Shown here piece after piece: positions 11,049 to 19,637 of a stretch of 64,000 bases of DNA. The notes below the pieces were generated by a model. That model was not told the DNA's origin, ran no database searches, and saw only the letters and a list, made by a program, of their open reading frames with translations. The translations under genes were made by a program, and so were the position numbers. Source of the DNA: Frigoribacterium sp. CG_9.8 (GTDB lineage: Bacteria > Actinomycetota > Actinomycetes > Actinomycetales > Microbacteriaceae); the NCBI RefSeq assembly GCF_015751965.1, contig NZ_JADOVH010000001.1, positions 62,001-126,000 on the forward strand. Direction: 5' to 3'. Numbering within the stretch: position 1 is the first letter of the stretch; each line of letters opens with the position of its first letter.

Positions 11049-13625
11049 ATGGCCGGCCTCCTCTATCGCCTCGGACGATTCTCTGCACGACGGCACTGGA
11101 CCGTCATCGTAAGTTGGGTGCTGATCATCGCGCTCGCAGGAGTGGGTTACGCCATGTTCGCGGGCGTGCCATCCCCGTCCATCAGCATTCCGGGCACTGC
11201 GACAGCCAAGGTTCAGGATGAGCTGGCGGCAAAGTTTCCCCAGGTAAGCGGTGGAAGCGGCAGCCTGGTGCTGGAGACGACTTCCGGCACCTCCTTCACG
11301 GACACGCAGAAGGCCGACGTGCGGAAAATGCTCGCCGACATCGCCGCCATGACCGGCGTGAAGATGGCCAACGATCCGTTCACCACGCAGGCGGATCTGG
11401 ACGGCAAGCGCCAGCAGGTCACCGACGGTCGGGCGAAGATTGCCGCTGGTAAGGAACAGATCGCCAGTGCCCAGGCCCAGCTCACGGCTGGACAGAAGCA
11501 ACTGGACCAGGGCCAGCAGCAACTCGATGGGGCGAAAGCTGCCGCGACCGCCGCCGGCCAGCTCGCTGCAGCCCAGGGCAGACTCGACGCGCAGCAGGCG
11601 GGGATCACCGCTCAGCAGGCGGCCATTACCGCCAACCAGCAGACCATCGATGCCAACGCGAAGACGCTCGACGAACAGAGCACCAAGCTCGAGCTCGGAT
11701 CCCAGCTTCTCGACCTGTCCGCGAACATCCGATTCGTTTCGACGGATTCCAGCAGCGCCGTCGCGAACATCCAGTTCACCAAATCCACCAACCTGGTGTC
11801 GCCAACGCTGAAGAGCGCGGTCGTGGCCAAGGCTGATGCGGGTGTCGCTGGGGTGAAGGTCTACGTCTCCCAGGACATCGCCCAGGGGGTGCCGAGCATC
11901 CTCGGAGTGGGTGAGATCGTGGGCGTGATCGTCGCGGCAATCGTGCTGCTGGTGATGCTCGGCACCGTCATCGGGGCAGCCCTTCCGCTGGTCGGCGCGG
12001 TGGTTGGCCTCGCCGCCGCTGTGCTTGGCGCAATGGCATTTTCCGGCATCGTCCAGTTCAACTCGGTCACGGTCGTCCTCGGTGTGATGCTCGGGCTCGC
12101 GGTCGGAATCGACTATTCCCTCTTCATTCTCAACCGGCATCGCACCCAGTTGAAGCGGGGGATGCCGCTGCACGAGTCGATCGGGCTGGCCAACGGCACC
12201 TCCGGTAACGCGGTCGTGTTCGCCGGCACAACGGTGATCGTCGCGCTGCTTGCGCTCAACATCACCGGCATCCCGTTCCTCGGACTGATGGGCACTGTGG
12301 GTGCCGCCGCCGTCGTGGTGGCGATTCTGGTGGCGATCACACTCACCCCGGCAATGCTGTCCCTCGTCGGGCTGAAGATCCTGCGCAAGAAGGAACGTCT
12401 GGATATCGGGCACGCCCGCACCAAGCGGATTCCGAACACGCCGATGAAGACCTGGCGGGCGATCGTCACCCTGGTCGCCGGTGTCGCGGTTCTCGCCGTC
12501 ATCGCTCTTCCGGCAATGAGCATGCGTCTCGGACTGCCTGTCGGGTCGTCGGAGTCGACCTCGTCGAGCCAGTACAAGGCCTACAAGACCGTCGAAAACA
12601 AGTTCGGTGCGGGCCAAAACAGTCCGCTTCTCGTTGTTGCCGACCTGCCGGCTGCGGCAACCGGTGACGAGCTGCTGCGCCAGGAGATCGCCATCGGTAC
12701 GACGATCACCTCCGCGGGCAACGTCGCAGCAGTCGCACCAATCGGCGTCTCACCGGATGGCACGGTAGTCGCCTTCCAGGTGATTCCGAAGGGGGGGCCG
12801 ACGAGCATATCGACGGAAACCCTGGTCAACGACCTCCGGAACATGTCTCCGATCGCTTCGGATTCCGGCACGATCGGGCTGGGAGTGGCCGGCAACGCCA
12901 GTGCCAACATCGATGTATCCGAGAAGTTGTCGGCGGCACTTCCGCTGTACCTGGTGGTGGTGGTCGGTTTATCGCTGCTGATCCTCATCCTGGTGTTCCG
13001 CTCGATCCTTGTGCCGATCACTGCGACGGCAGGCTTTGTGTTGTCGTTGCTGGCGACCTTCGGCGGCATTACCGCGATCTACCAGTTCGGATGGCTCGGC
13101 AGCGTGTTCGGCGTGCACGATCCGGCGCCCATCCTGAGCTTCCTTCCCGTGATCGAGGTCGGAGTGCTGTTTGGCCTCGCGATGGACTACCAACTCTTCC
13201 TCGTCTCGGGTATGCGGGAGGCCTACACCCACGGAGCCACGGCGAAGGTCGCGGTACAGCGTGGTCTGCACGCCGGTCGAGCGGTCGTCACGGCCGCCGC
13301 CATCATCATGATCGCGGTGTTCTCCGGTTTCGTGTTCTCTGAGTCGACGGTGATCCGCCCGATCGGCTTCGGTCTTGCCTTCGGCGTGCTCTTGGATGCC
13401 TTCATCGTGCGGATGTTGCTCATCCCGGCGGCGATGCACCTGCTCGGGAAATCGGCCTGGTGGCTACCGAAATGGCTCGACCGTATCCTCCCTGACGTCG
13501 ATGTGGAGGGCGCCAAGCTCGAGCGCACGCACCCGATTTCGCCCGAGGGGGAGAGCATGGAGTCTGCTGGAGGCGAATCAGTGGCCGTGGGAACTGCCGC
13601 GACTCACCCCGCGCATCGAGGCTGA
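11049..13625 (+). CDS. MMPL-family (RND superfamily) membrane transporter
   Basis: A large membrane protein of 858 residues exporting lipids or drugs in related actinobacteria; the substrate here is unknown. It has the two-fold MMPL layout: one membrane helix near the N-terminus, an outside loop, a five-helix bundle with GLAVGIDYSLFILNRHR, a second loop, and another bundle with FGLAMDYQLFLVSGMREAY. The first loop holds a Gln/Ala-rich coiled-coil stretch (about residues 120-215). I take the ATG at 11049, giving MAGLLYRLGRFSARRHW; the frame also opens at TTG 10980. Likely controlled by the TetR upstream. Confidence 0.88.
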   Translation: MAGLLYRLGRFSARRHWTVIVSWVLIIALAGVGYAMFAGVPSPSISIPGTATAKVQDELAAKFPQVSGGSGSLVLETTSGTSFTDTQKADVRKMLADIAAMTGVKMANDPFTTQADLDGKRQQVTDGRAKIAAGKEQIASAQAQLTAGQKQLDQGQQQLDGAKAAATAAGQLAAAQGRLDAQQAGITAQQAAITANQQTIDANAKTLDEQSTKLELGSQLLDLSANIRFVSTDSSSAVANIQFTKSTNLVSPTLKSAVVAKADAGVAGVKVYVSQDIAQGVPSILGVGEIVGVIVAAIVLLVMLGTVIGAALPLVGAVVGLAAAVLGAMAFSGIVQFNSVTVVLGVMLGLAVGIDYSLFILNRHRTQLKRGMPLHESIGLANGTSGNAVVFAGTTVIVALLALNITGIPFLGLMGTVGAAAVVVAILVAITLTPAMLSLVGLKILRKKERLDIGHARTKRIPNTPMKTWRAIVTLVAGVAVLAVIALPAMSMRLGLPVGSSESTSSSQYKAYKTVENKFGAGQNSPLLVVADLPAAATGDELLRQEIAIGTTITSAGNVAAVAPIGVSPDGTVVAFQVIPKGGPTSISTETLVNDLRNMSPIASDSGTIGLGVAGNASANIDVSEKLSAALPLYLVVVVGLSLLILILVFRSILVPITATAGFVLSLLATFGGITAIYQFGWLGSVFGVHDPAPILSFLPVIEVGVLFGLAMDYQLFLVSGMREAYTHGATAKVAVQRGLHAGRAVVTAAAIIMIAVFSGFVFSESTVIRPIGFGLAFGVLLDAFIVRMLLIPAAMHLLGKSAWWLPKWLDRILPDVDVEGAKLERTHPISPEGESMESAGGESVAVGTAATHPAHRG

Positions 13626-13672
13626 TGCCATAGTTGAGTCATGAATTTACGGAGCGTAGACGCGGTGCACCG

Positions 13673-14053
13673 GTGACCCCCGGTGAAGAGATCGATGCCT
13701 ACATTGCTTTTCTCACCGATTGGCGCGGCGCGATGCTCGCGAGGTTCCGCGAAATATTCCACGAGGCTGACCCGGAGGTCGTGGAGGAGTGGAAATGGAG
13801 GGGCTCGCCAGTGTGGGAGCACGACGGCATCATCGCGGTCGGCATGGCGTTCACAACCAGTGTGAAACTCGGCTTCCTGTATGGCGCCAGCCTGCCCGAT
13901 CCGCAGGCGATCTTCAATAACGAACTCGCGGGCAACCAGAGGCGGGCAATCAAGCTCGGCGAAGGCGACACCGTCGATGAGGAGGCGCTGAAGGCCATCA
14001 TTCGCGCAGCAGTCCTGCACAACACGGCGAAGCGGGCGACATCCTCTACGTGA
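13673..14053 (+). CDS. DUF1801 domain protein
   Basis: A small cytosolic protein of about 126 residues with the DUF1801 (YdhG-like) layout: EEIDAYIAFLTDWRGAMLARFREIFHEADPEVVEEWKW at the start, then GSPVWEHDGIIAVGMAF and a C-terminal helix. The biochemical role of the family is not established. The start is uncertain: GTG 13673 fits the domain edge, and TTG 13634 is in frame upstream, neither with a strong ribosome site. It follows the MMPL gene by under 50 nt and may be co-transcribed. Confidence 0.75.
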   Translation: MTPGEEIDAYIAFLTDWRGAMLARFREIFHEADPEVVEEWKWRGSPVWEHDGIIAVGMAFTTSVKLGFLYGASLPDPQAIFNNELAGNQRRAIKLGEGDTVDEEALKAIIRAAVLHNTAKRATSST

Positions 14054-14151
14054 GTGACTCGAGGAAGTCTTGCGCGGTGACGCTATCGGCGATGGTGCAC
14101 GCTCGGGTGTCAACTTCGCCTGTTCGGCAGGCTCAGGAACCTGCGAAGGTG

Positions 14152-14207
14152 ACACCCGCGAGCCCACACCCGCCCGCAGCCGCCGACACCCGCGCGCCCA
14201 CACCCGC
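14152..14207. repeat. Cluster of ACACCCGC octamers
   Basis: Four exact copies start at 14152, 14166, 14186 and 14200 (spacings 14, 20, 14) in a C-rich intergenic tract between two convergent genes. This could be a degenerate minisatellite or part of a transcript end. No coding frame fits. Confidence 0.7.
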
Positions 14208-14225
14208 AGCCCACACGTGCTGCGC

Positions 14226-15272
14226 TTAGCTGCGCGCGCGCAGCCGCGGTGCGAGGTCGCGCTCGAATGACTCGAGGAAGCGGCGCTGGTCGTGGCCAGG
14301 CGCGTGGAAGACCAGGTGATTGAAGCCGGCGTCGATGTATTCGCCGATCTTCGCGGCCACCTCATCGGGATCGGAGCCCACGATCCAGCGCTTCGCGACC
14401 TGCTCGATTGCCAGGGCATCCGCCGCCTTCTCCATCTCGATCGGGTCGGTGAGGTCGTGTTTCTGTTCGGCGGAGAGCGACAGTGGTGCCCAGAAGCGGG
14501 TGTTCTCGAGCGCGAGGTCGGGATCGCTATCGTAGGAGAGCTTGATCTCGATCATGTGATCGATGGCTGCGGCATCCCGTCCCGCCTTCTCAGCGCCTGC
14601 CGCAACCGCGGGAATCAGCTTCTCGGTGTACAGGTCCATCCCCTTGCCCGAGGTGCAGATGAAGCCGTCGCCCGCCCGACCCGCATACCCGGCCACGACC
14701 GGGCCGCCCGCGGCGATATAGACCGGAATGCCGCCCTCCGGCCGGTCGTAGATGCTCGCGTCGTGCGTCGAGTAATACTCACCCTCGAAGTTGACCCGGT
14801 CGGCGGTCCACAGTTCGCGCATGAGGGAGACGGCCTCGCGCAGCCGGGCGAAGCGTTCCTTGAACTCGGGCCAGTCCTGCGCGCCGGCTCCGCGGAAGCC
14901 GGTTGCAACTTCGTTGAGCGCTTCACCAGTGCCGACCCCGATCATGATTCGGCCGGGGTAGAGGCATCCGAGGGTCGCAAAGGCCTGTGCGAGCACAGCC
15001 GGGTTGTAGCGGAACGTCGGCGTCATCACCGAGGTACCGATCTGGATCGACGAGGTGCGCTCGCCGACCGCCGCCATCCAGGCCAGCGAGAACGGTGCGT
15101 GACCGCCGGTGTGGCGCCAGGGCTGGAAATGGTCACTCACCGCGACACTTTCGAAACCATGCGCCTCTGCCGCTACGGCGATCTCCACCAGCTCGCGCGG
15201 TTCGAACTGCTCTGCGGATGCCTTGTAGCCGAGTTTCAGGGGAAGGTTAGGTGCGGACGTCAGTGCAGACAT
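14226..15272 (-). CDS. fgd: F420-dependent glucose-6-phosphate dehydrogenase
   Basis: Oxidises glucose 6-phosphate to 6-phosphogluconolactone and reduces coenzyme F420. The 348-residue luciferase-like TIM barrel opens with [28 protein letters not shown]-type sequence and carries [33 protein letters not shown] and [10 protein letters not shown], the FGD pattern, with the active-site His in the SDHFQPW block. It implies the cell makes F420. ATG 15272 is the first good start. It diverges from the metallo-hydrolase gene. Confidence 0.93.
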   Translation of the reverse strand: MSALTSAPNLPLKLGYKASAEQFEPRELVEIAVAAEAHGFESVAVSDHFQPWRHTGGHAPFSLAWMAAVGERTSSIQIGTSVMTPTFRYNPAVLAQAFATLGCLYPGRIMIGVGTGEALNEVATGFRGAGAQDWPEFKERFARLREAVSLMRELWTADRVNFEGEYYSTHDASIYDRPEGGIPVYIAAGGPVVAGYAGRAGDGFICTSGKGMDLYTEKLIPAVAAGAEKAGRDAAAIDHMIEIKLSYDSDPDLALENTRFWAPLSLSAEQKHDLTDPIEMEKAADALAIEQVAKRWIVGSDPDEVAAKIGEYIDAGFNHLVFHAPGHDQRRFLESFERDLAPRLRARS

Positions 15273-15390
15273 GGGGCTCGATTCCTGAGGTCGGTAAGAG
15301 TTGCCCCTATTATCGCGGTCACGCCCGGGAGGGTGCGCCGCACGTAGGGTTTGTCACGGGGACTATTGCCCCGCAGCAGGAGAGGGCGCA

Positions 15391-16410
15391 ATGCATCCCA
15401 CCAGTCCGGCGCAGTTCGAGGCGTCGAAGGCCGGCACGATCCCCCCGCCCGAGCAAGTGCGGGACGACGTGTGGGCTATCGCCCAGCGGATGCCGGGTGG
15501 CTACCTCCCGTACTCCCTGCTGTACCTGCTGCGAGACTGTGATGGCGCATTCCACGTGATCGATCCCGGATGGGGTTCGACCGCGAACTTCGAGGCTGTC
15601 ACTGCGACGCTCGGCAGCCTCGGCGCTTCGATCGAGGATGTGCGCTCCATCACCGCGACGCACCTGCACCCCGATCACATCGGGCTCGCCGCACGGTTGC
15701 GGGAGGCATCCGGAGCGTCGTTGCAGCTGCACGAGACGGAAGCCGCCGCAGTCGGCTCACCATTCGATGCTCCCACCATCGCGAACTCCGCCACCAACCC
15801 CGCCACGCTGCAGCTCGACGCCTGGGGTGTACCGGATGATCGCCGACCCGAGATCCTGCGCATTGTCACCGTGGCTTCACACTTCTCACCGCCGATCACC
15901 GACCGCCGGCTGATCGACGGTGAGCGACTCGATATTCCGGGTTTCGACCTGTACGCGATGCTCACGCCCGGGCACACGTCTGGACATCTGTGCCTGCGCG
16001 ACGACGAACGTTCTATTCTTTTCACCGGAGATCACCTCCTGCCGATGATGTACGCCGGGCTCGGGCTCGGTGCACCAAGCGACACCAACCCGCTTGCCGA
16101 CTACCTCGCGAGCCTCACGCGAGTGAGTGCTTATCCCGACTACGAGGTGTTACCCGGCCATGGTTACCGCTTCATGGGAGTGGCCGACCGCGCCGCAGAA
16201 ACGGCTGAGCATCATCTGCGTCGGTCGCGCGAGGTCGCGGCTGTGCTCGTGGACGCGCCGCACGCGAGTACGTGGCAGATCGCGTCTCACCTCACCTGGT
16301 CAGCAGGCTGGGCACAGCTGGTGGATTTCCATCTTGTTTCAGCTCTCGCGCAAACCGATATGCACCGGGGTTATCTGACGGACACCGCTCATTTGGCCGG
16401 CCAAAGGTGA
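15391..16410 (+). CDS. MBL-fold metallo-hydrolase
   Basis: A cytosolic zinc hydrolase of 339 residues with the metallo-beta-lactamase fold. THLHPDHIG (residues about 90-98) is the HxHxDH metal motif, followed by TPGHTSGH and LFTGDHLLP that supply further ligands. The C-terminal segment after the fold has a helical domain seen in glyoxalase-II-like and acyl-hydrolase relatives. The substrate cannot be told. ATG 15391 has GGAGAGGG just upstream. It converges on the NlpC/P60 gene. Confidence 0.85.
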   Translation: MHPTSPAQFEASKAGTIPPPEQVRDDVWAIAQRMPGGYLPYSLLYLLRDCDGAFHVIDPGWGSTANFEAVTATLGSLGASIEDVRSITATHLHPDHIGLAARLREASGASLQLHETEAAAVGSPFDAPTIANSATNPATLQLDAWGVPDDRRPEILRIVTVASHFSPPITDRRLIDGERLDIPGFDLYAMLTPGHTSGHLCLRDDERSILFTGDHLLPMMYAGLGLGAPSDTNPLADYLASLTRVSAYPDYEVLPGHGYRFMGVADRAAETAEHHLRRSREVAAVLVDAPHASTWQIASHLTWSAGWAQLVDFHLVSALAQTDMHRGYLTDTAHLAGQR

Positions 16411-16463
16411 GCTGCCCTCGCTGACAGGACCGTATGAGTAGAGACGCCCCGTCCAGTACTGGC

Positions 16464-16482
16464 CCGTCTAGGTACTAGACGG
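16464..16482. terminator. Palindrome at convergent gene ends
   Basis: CCGTCTAG and CTAGACGG form a perfect 8-bp stem with a 3-nt loop. It contains the stop codon of the NlpC/P60 gene and lies 54 nt past the hydrolase stop. There is no T run, so it may act as a weak two-way terminator. Confidence 0.45.
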
Positions 16483-17104
16483 TCAGGCGGATGAACAGCG
16501 GCGAGCCCCAGAGGCTGCCAACATGCTCTACGTAGCGCCCCGGTCGCGGCGAGTTGTACATGCCGCCCGCGCCGTCGTAAATGCCGATGTGCTGTCCGGG
16601 CCAGTAGACGAAGTCGCCGGCGACGGCATCCGCCTTGCTGATGCTGATCCCCAGGCGCGCCTGTGAGTCGGCTGTGCGCGGGAGACTAATGCCGAACCCA
16701 GCAAAAACATACTGGGTGAACCCGTCGCAGGAGAAGCTGGTGTCCGGGCTGTTTCCGGTGCCGTAGGGCACAACGCCTACGAACTGGGCCGCATATTCGA
16801 GCACTGCGGCGCCGCTGTAGGACGGAGCCGGGGGGTTCACAGTGACAGCGCTGAAGCGGTTGGCTACCGGAGCTTCTCCCGCAGCGGCGACGGCGGCCAC
16901 CGGCCGTGGCTTGGTCACTGAGTAACCGTCGCGCGAGGGGGTCTCGAGCGTCACTGTGGTGGCGAGTGAGAGCGTCTGCACCGCTGCTGTGCGGCTGGTG
17001 ACCGTGGCAGGTGGAGCTGCGACGGCGTAGGCGGGGATGGCCACTGTGGCGATAAGAGCACCCGCTGCCACGAGGGCGCCAAGCTTCGCAGCGTAAGAAG
17101 TCAT
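16475..17104 (-). CDS. Secreted NlpC/P60 cell-wall hydrolase
   Basis: A peptidoglycan endopeptidase of 209 residues. Residues 1-30 are a Sec signal (charged start, Ala-rich core, PAYAVAA). A Thr/Ala linker with SRDGYSVT (about residues 57-64) leads to the catalytic domain with Cys in SFSCDGFTQYVF, DAVAGDFVYWPG and His in GQHIGIYDG. This is a compact, single-domain form. A TAGCCT -10-like element lies about 7 nt before the ATG and no Shine-Dalgarno is present, so the message may be leaderless. It diverges from the small-peptide unit. Confidence 0.9.
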   Translation of the reverse strand: MTSYAAKLGALVAAGALIATVAIPAYAVAAPPATVTSRTAAVQTLSLATTVTLETPSRDGYSVTKPRPVAAVAAAGEAPVANRFSAVTVNPPAPSYSGAAVLEYAAQFVGVVPYGTGNSPDTSFSCDGFTQYVFAGFGISLPRTADSQARLGISISKADAVAGDFVYWPGQHIGIYDGAGGMYNSPRPGRYVEHVGSLWGSPLFIRLTV

Positions 17105-17250
17105 CGGCTCAGGCTAACAAGCCGTTCCCGAAAAGTCTCAATCGGGTAACGGAAACCCCGCGAACTGGGGTGTACTGGCGTGGAGTGGACGCCGTCGAAC
17201 CGCTCGATTCCTGAGAAAAGTCACGACACACCGAAAACACTAGATGTAGT

Positions 17251-17283
17251 GGAATGACAGGAGTGTCATTCCGGTTATATAGT
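17251..17283 (+). promoter_or_regulatory. Promoter with perfect 9-4-9 palindromic operator
   Basis: GGAATGACA (17251-17259) and TGTCATTCC (17264-17272) are exact reverse complements around a GGAG spacer. The left arm includes a -35-like ATGACA, and TATATA/TATAGT (17276-17283) follows at 16-18 bp as -10. The transcript would begin near 17288, some 75 nt before the small ORF. A dimeric repressor or activator binding here is inferred. Confidence 0.65.
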
Positions 17284-17351
17284 GGGGAACCACAACGGCA
17301 CCGATCGCAAACGCGCGGTAACCAGATGCCAAACTTTTGACGCACCAACCC

Positions 17352-17357
17352 AGGAGG
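17352..17357 (+). promoter_or_regulatory. Perfect ribosome binding site
   Basis: AGGAGG lies 5 nt before the ATG at 17363 and is among the strongest translation signals in this window. It decides the start of the 27-codon frame. Confidence 0.85.
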
Positions 17358-17362
17358 ACCCC

Positions 17363-17446
17363 ATGGACAACGACAACAGCTTCATCGGCGGATACGCGGT
17401 GCCGGTCGACCCGATGGACGACCTGCAGTGCGACAGCTGCCAGTAA
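17363..17446 (+). CDS. Uncharacterised 27-residue peptide ending in a CxxC tail
   Basis: The frame ATG...TAA encodes a 27-residue acidic peptide: MDNDNSFIGGYAVPVDP at the start and MDDLQCDSCQ at the end. All codons but one end in G or C, as in real genes of this genome. It has its own promoter with a palindrome, a perfect AGGAGG and a strong terminator 70 nt after the stop. There is no signal peptide or membrane segment; the two Cys are spaced CDSC and could bind metal, form a disulfide or be modified. No maturase or exporter gene is adjacent. I do not recognise the family. Confidence 0.72.
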   Translation: MDNDNSFIGGYAVPVDPMDDLQCDSCQ

Positions 17447-17516
17447 CCTAAACGCCGCAACGAACCAAGCGCGGCAATTCACCGGCCTCACCCGAATCAG
17501 CCTCAGTTCTATGAGG

Positions 17517-17573
17517 AGGCCCCGGACACCGCAATGGTGCCGGGGCCTTCCTTATTGCCGGGGCCTTTATTAT
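17517..17573 (+). terminator. Strong terminator with duplicated 3' arm
   Basis: AGGCCCCGG-a-CACC pairs with GGTG-CCGGGGCCT around a 5-nt loop (17517-17549), followed by CTTATT. The 3' arm TGCCGGGGCCTT occurs again at 17556-17567 with a second T-rich tail, so two alternative hairpins can form. It ends the small-peptide transcript ahead of the dehydratase genes. Confidence 0.75.
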
Positions 17574-17635
17574 TCGTGGGCTCGCTGCATTGGCAAGTTC
17601 GGTCGTTAGGATTTTGCTGTGCCAAAGGAATCAGA

Positions 17636-18082
17636 GTGATTGTGAACCCCGAGCTCGTCGGCCGTGTCTTTGTGCCGACCGAGCCCTATCTTGTCGGGCG
17701 GGAGAAAATCCGTGAGTTTGCGAGCGCCGTCTTCGCCACCAGCCCGATTTGTTTTGACGTCGCAGCGGCGCAGGCTGCCGGTCATCGCGATATTGTGGCG
17801 CCGCCCACCTTCCCCGTGGTGATCCAGGAGCTCACGCTGCGCCAACTGCTGTCTGAGCCGGATGCTGGCATCGACTTCTCCCGCGTTGTGCACGGCGACC
17901 AGCGCTTCAGTTTCACGCGCCCAATAGTCGCGGGGGATGAGCTCACGGCGACCCTGACCGTCGCGAGCATCAAGTCGCTCGGCGGCCACTCGATGGTTAC
18001 GGCGCAATCCTCGATCGTCGGTGCCGATGGCGGGCACGTCGTCACGGCCACTTCCACCCTCGTGGTTCGAGGCGACGAATGA
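17636..18082 (+). CDS. MaoC-like dehydratase, HadA-type subunit
   Basis: A hot-dog fold protein of about 148 residues resembling the FAS1-type dehydratase N-terminal domain and mycobacterial HadA, which with HadB removes water from 3-hydroxyacyl thioesters. It opens with VNPELVGRVFVPTEPYLVGREKIREFA, the usual HadA-like start, and has the VHGDQRF block. GTG 17636 follows AGGA by 6 nt; GTG 17642 is also possible. The gene overlaps its partner by 4 bases (ATGA). Related genes lie before trpT-secE in mycobacteria, so the neighbourhood is old; the substrate here is unknown. Confidence 0.82.
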   Translation: MIVNPELVGRVFVPTEPYLVGREKIREFASAVFATSPICFDVAAAQAAGHRDIVAPPTFPVVIQELTLRQLLSEPDAGIDFSRVVHGDQRFSFTRPIVAGDELTATLTVASIKSLGGHSMVTAQSSIVGADGGHVVTATSTLVVRGDE

Positions 18083-18498
18083 CCGGAATCACGGCTGCGT
18101 CCCTCGAGCTCGGGCAGATTGTGGCCGAAGCCGAATTTGCGCTCAGCCGGGACTCGCTCGTGCGCTATGCCGGGGCATCCGGTGACTTCAACGCCATCCA
18201 CTATCGCCACGACGTGGCCCGGTCGGTGGGTTTGCCCGGCGTTCTGGCGCACGGCATGCTCACCATGGGACTCGCGGTTCAGCCGGTCATCGACTGGATC
18301 GGCGACCCGGGACGAGTGCTGGACTACCAGGTACGGTTTACCCGCCCGGTGCCGGTGGATGCTGCGGATGGCGCGCTCGTGACCGTTATCGCGAAAGTCG
18401 GCACCCTCGATGGTGATGTCGCGCGGATCGATCTCACTGTCACCTTCGACGGCTCAACGGTCCTCGGAAAAGCCCAGCTGCGGGTGAGCGTGGCCTGA
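18079..18498 (+). CDS. MaoC-like dehydratase, HadB-type catalytic subunit
   Basis: A 139-residue hot-dog protein. YAGASGDFNAIHYRHDVARSVGLPGVLAHGMLTMG carries the catalytic Asp and His of the R-specific enoyl hydratase motif (about residues 34-60), as in HadB and MaoC. It should form a heterodimer with the HadA-type partner upstream, whose stop overlaps this ATG. murB follows 2 nt after the stop, so the three genes form one unit. Confidence 0.88.
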   Translation: MTGITAASLELGQIVAEAEFALSRDSLVRYAGASGDFNAIHYRHDVARSVGLPGVLAHGMLTMGLAVQPVIDWIGDPGRVLDYQVRFTRPVPVDAADGALVTVIAKVGTLDGDVARIDLTVTFDGSTVLGKAQLRVSVA

Positions 18499-18500
18499 TT

Positions 18501-19622
18501 ATGGATCTTCGAGAGCTCACCACCATGCGGGTCGGCGGTGCCGCTGCCCAATTCTTCGCACCCGAGACGCGCGAGCAACTCATCCAGACGACACGTTCTG
18601 TCTGGGCAACCGGCGGCGACTGGCTTGCGCTCGGTGGCGGTTCGAACCTGGTGGTGGCGGATGAGGGAGTGCCTGGCACGGTCATCCATGTGGTCACACG
18701 CGGTATCGAACGCCTGCCCGGCGATGCCCTTGTGCTGCGTGTCCAGGCGGGAGAATCCTGGGATGGCCTCGTCGCTGCCACAGTCGACCAGGGCTGGGCA
18801 GGAATCGAGGCGCTCTCGGGGATCCCCGGCTCGTGTGGAGCAGCTCCGATCCAGAACATCGGCGCATATGGCCAGGAGCTTGCGTCAACACTGGTCTCGA
18901 TCGAGTTTCTCGACTACCTGAGCGGCGAACTCATTCGGCTGCCGGCCGACGAACTCGACCTCGGCTACCGGCGCTCCGCTCTCAAAGGCGGTCGCCCGGG
19001 CATCGTCATTTCCACCGATCTTGCGTTGTCGCACAACGACGGTGCGCTGAGCGATCCGATCGACCATTCCCAGCTCGCGACCGCCCTCGGTGCCTCTGTC
19101 GGCGATCGACTGCCGGTTGCGGAGGTGCGCGCGGCGGTGCTCGCCCTCAGAGGGGCGAAGGGCATGCTGCTTGATCCCGCCGATCCGGATTCGGTGAGTG
19201 CCGGATCCTTTTTCACTAACCCGATCGTGAGCCACGAATTTGCGCGCTCACTGCCGGCGGATGTTCCCCGCTGGCCGGTGACAACTGGCTCGATCGTCGG
19301 CCCGTCTCCTGCCGTGACCCCGACAGTGACGCCCCTCGAGGCGTACGACCCTGGCCGTCTCTCGCCGGCTGCCGTCGCAGCGTCGGGCGGTGTGAAGCTG
19401 AGCGCGGCCTGGCTGATCGAGCACTCCGGTGTGACGCGGGGCTTTCGTCTCCCGGGATCGCGCGCGGCGATCTCGAGCAAGCACAGCCTCGCGATCACGA
19501 ACACCGGGGGAGCAACTGCCTCACAGGTCGCCGAACTGGCTCGCTACATCCAGACCCGCGTGCTCGGGGCGTACGGCGTCATGCTGCAGCCGGAACCTGT
19601 GCTGGTGGGCGTGCACGTCTGA
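18501..19622 (+). CDS. murB: UDP-N-acetylenolpyruvoylglucosamine reductase
   Basis: Makes UDP-N-acetylmuramate with FAD and NADPH in the second step of peptidoglycan precursor synthesis. The FAD-binding domain opens TTMRVGGAA and has ALGGGSNLVVAD, GIEALSGIPGSCGAAPIQNIGAYGQE and YRRSALK; the C-terminal part has AGSFFTNPIV and the catalytic Ser in that block. The 373-residue length suits a type I MurB. It is tightly coupled to the dehydratase genes. Confidence 0.95.
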   Translation: MDLRELTTMRVGGAAAQFFAPETREQLIQTTRSVWATGGDWLALGGGSNLVVADEGVPGTVIHVVTRGIERLPGDALVLRVQAGESWDGLVAATVDQGWAGIEALSGIPGSCGAAPIQNIGAYGQELASTLVSIEFLDYLSGELIRLPADELDLGYRRSALKGGRPGIVISTDLALSHNDGALSDPIDHSQLATALGASVGDRLPVAEVRAAVLALRGAKGMLLDPADPDSVSAGSFFTNPIVSHEFARSLPADVPRWPVTTGSIVGPSPAVTPTVTPLEAYDPGRLSPAAVAASGGVKLSAAWLIEHSGVTRGFRLPGSRAAISSKHSLAITNTGGATASQVAELARYIQTRVLGAYGVMLQPEPVLVGVHV

Positions 19623-19637
19623 GAGACGGACTGGCCC

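Noticed and set aside
10962-12617. Long open minus-strand frame of about 550 codons
   Set aside because: It is antisense to the MMPL gene, His/Asp/Gly-rich and without any domain; high G+C leaves such frames open.
14152-14207. CRISPR array
   Set aside because: Repeats are only 8 bp with 6-12 bp gaps; no cas genes are present anywhere in the window.
14292-15347. Plus-strand frame of about 350 codons
   Set aside because: It mirrors the fgd gene, which has clear motifs on the minus strand.
17105-17230. Possible c-di-AMP (ydaO-type) riboswitch before the NlpC/P60 gene
   Set aside because: Such switches often precede cell-wall hydrolases in actinobacteria, but the conserved GGGTGAATC and CAGCTAACCTCG blocks I looked for are absent.
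17363-17446. Known RiPP precursor such as mycofactocin or a lasso peptide
   Set aside because: The C-terminus and leader do not match those families as I know them, and no maturation gene is within several kb; left as unknown.
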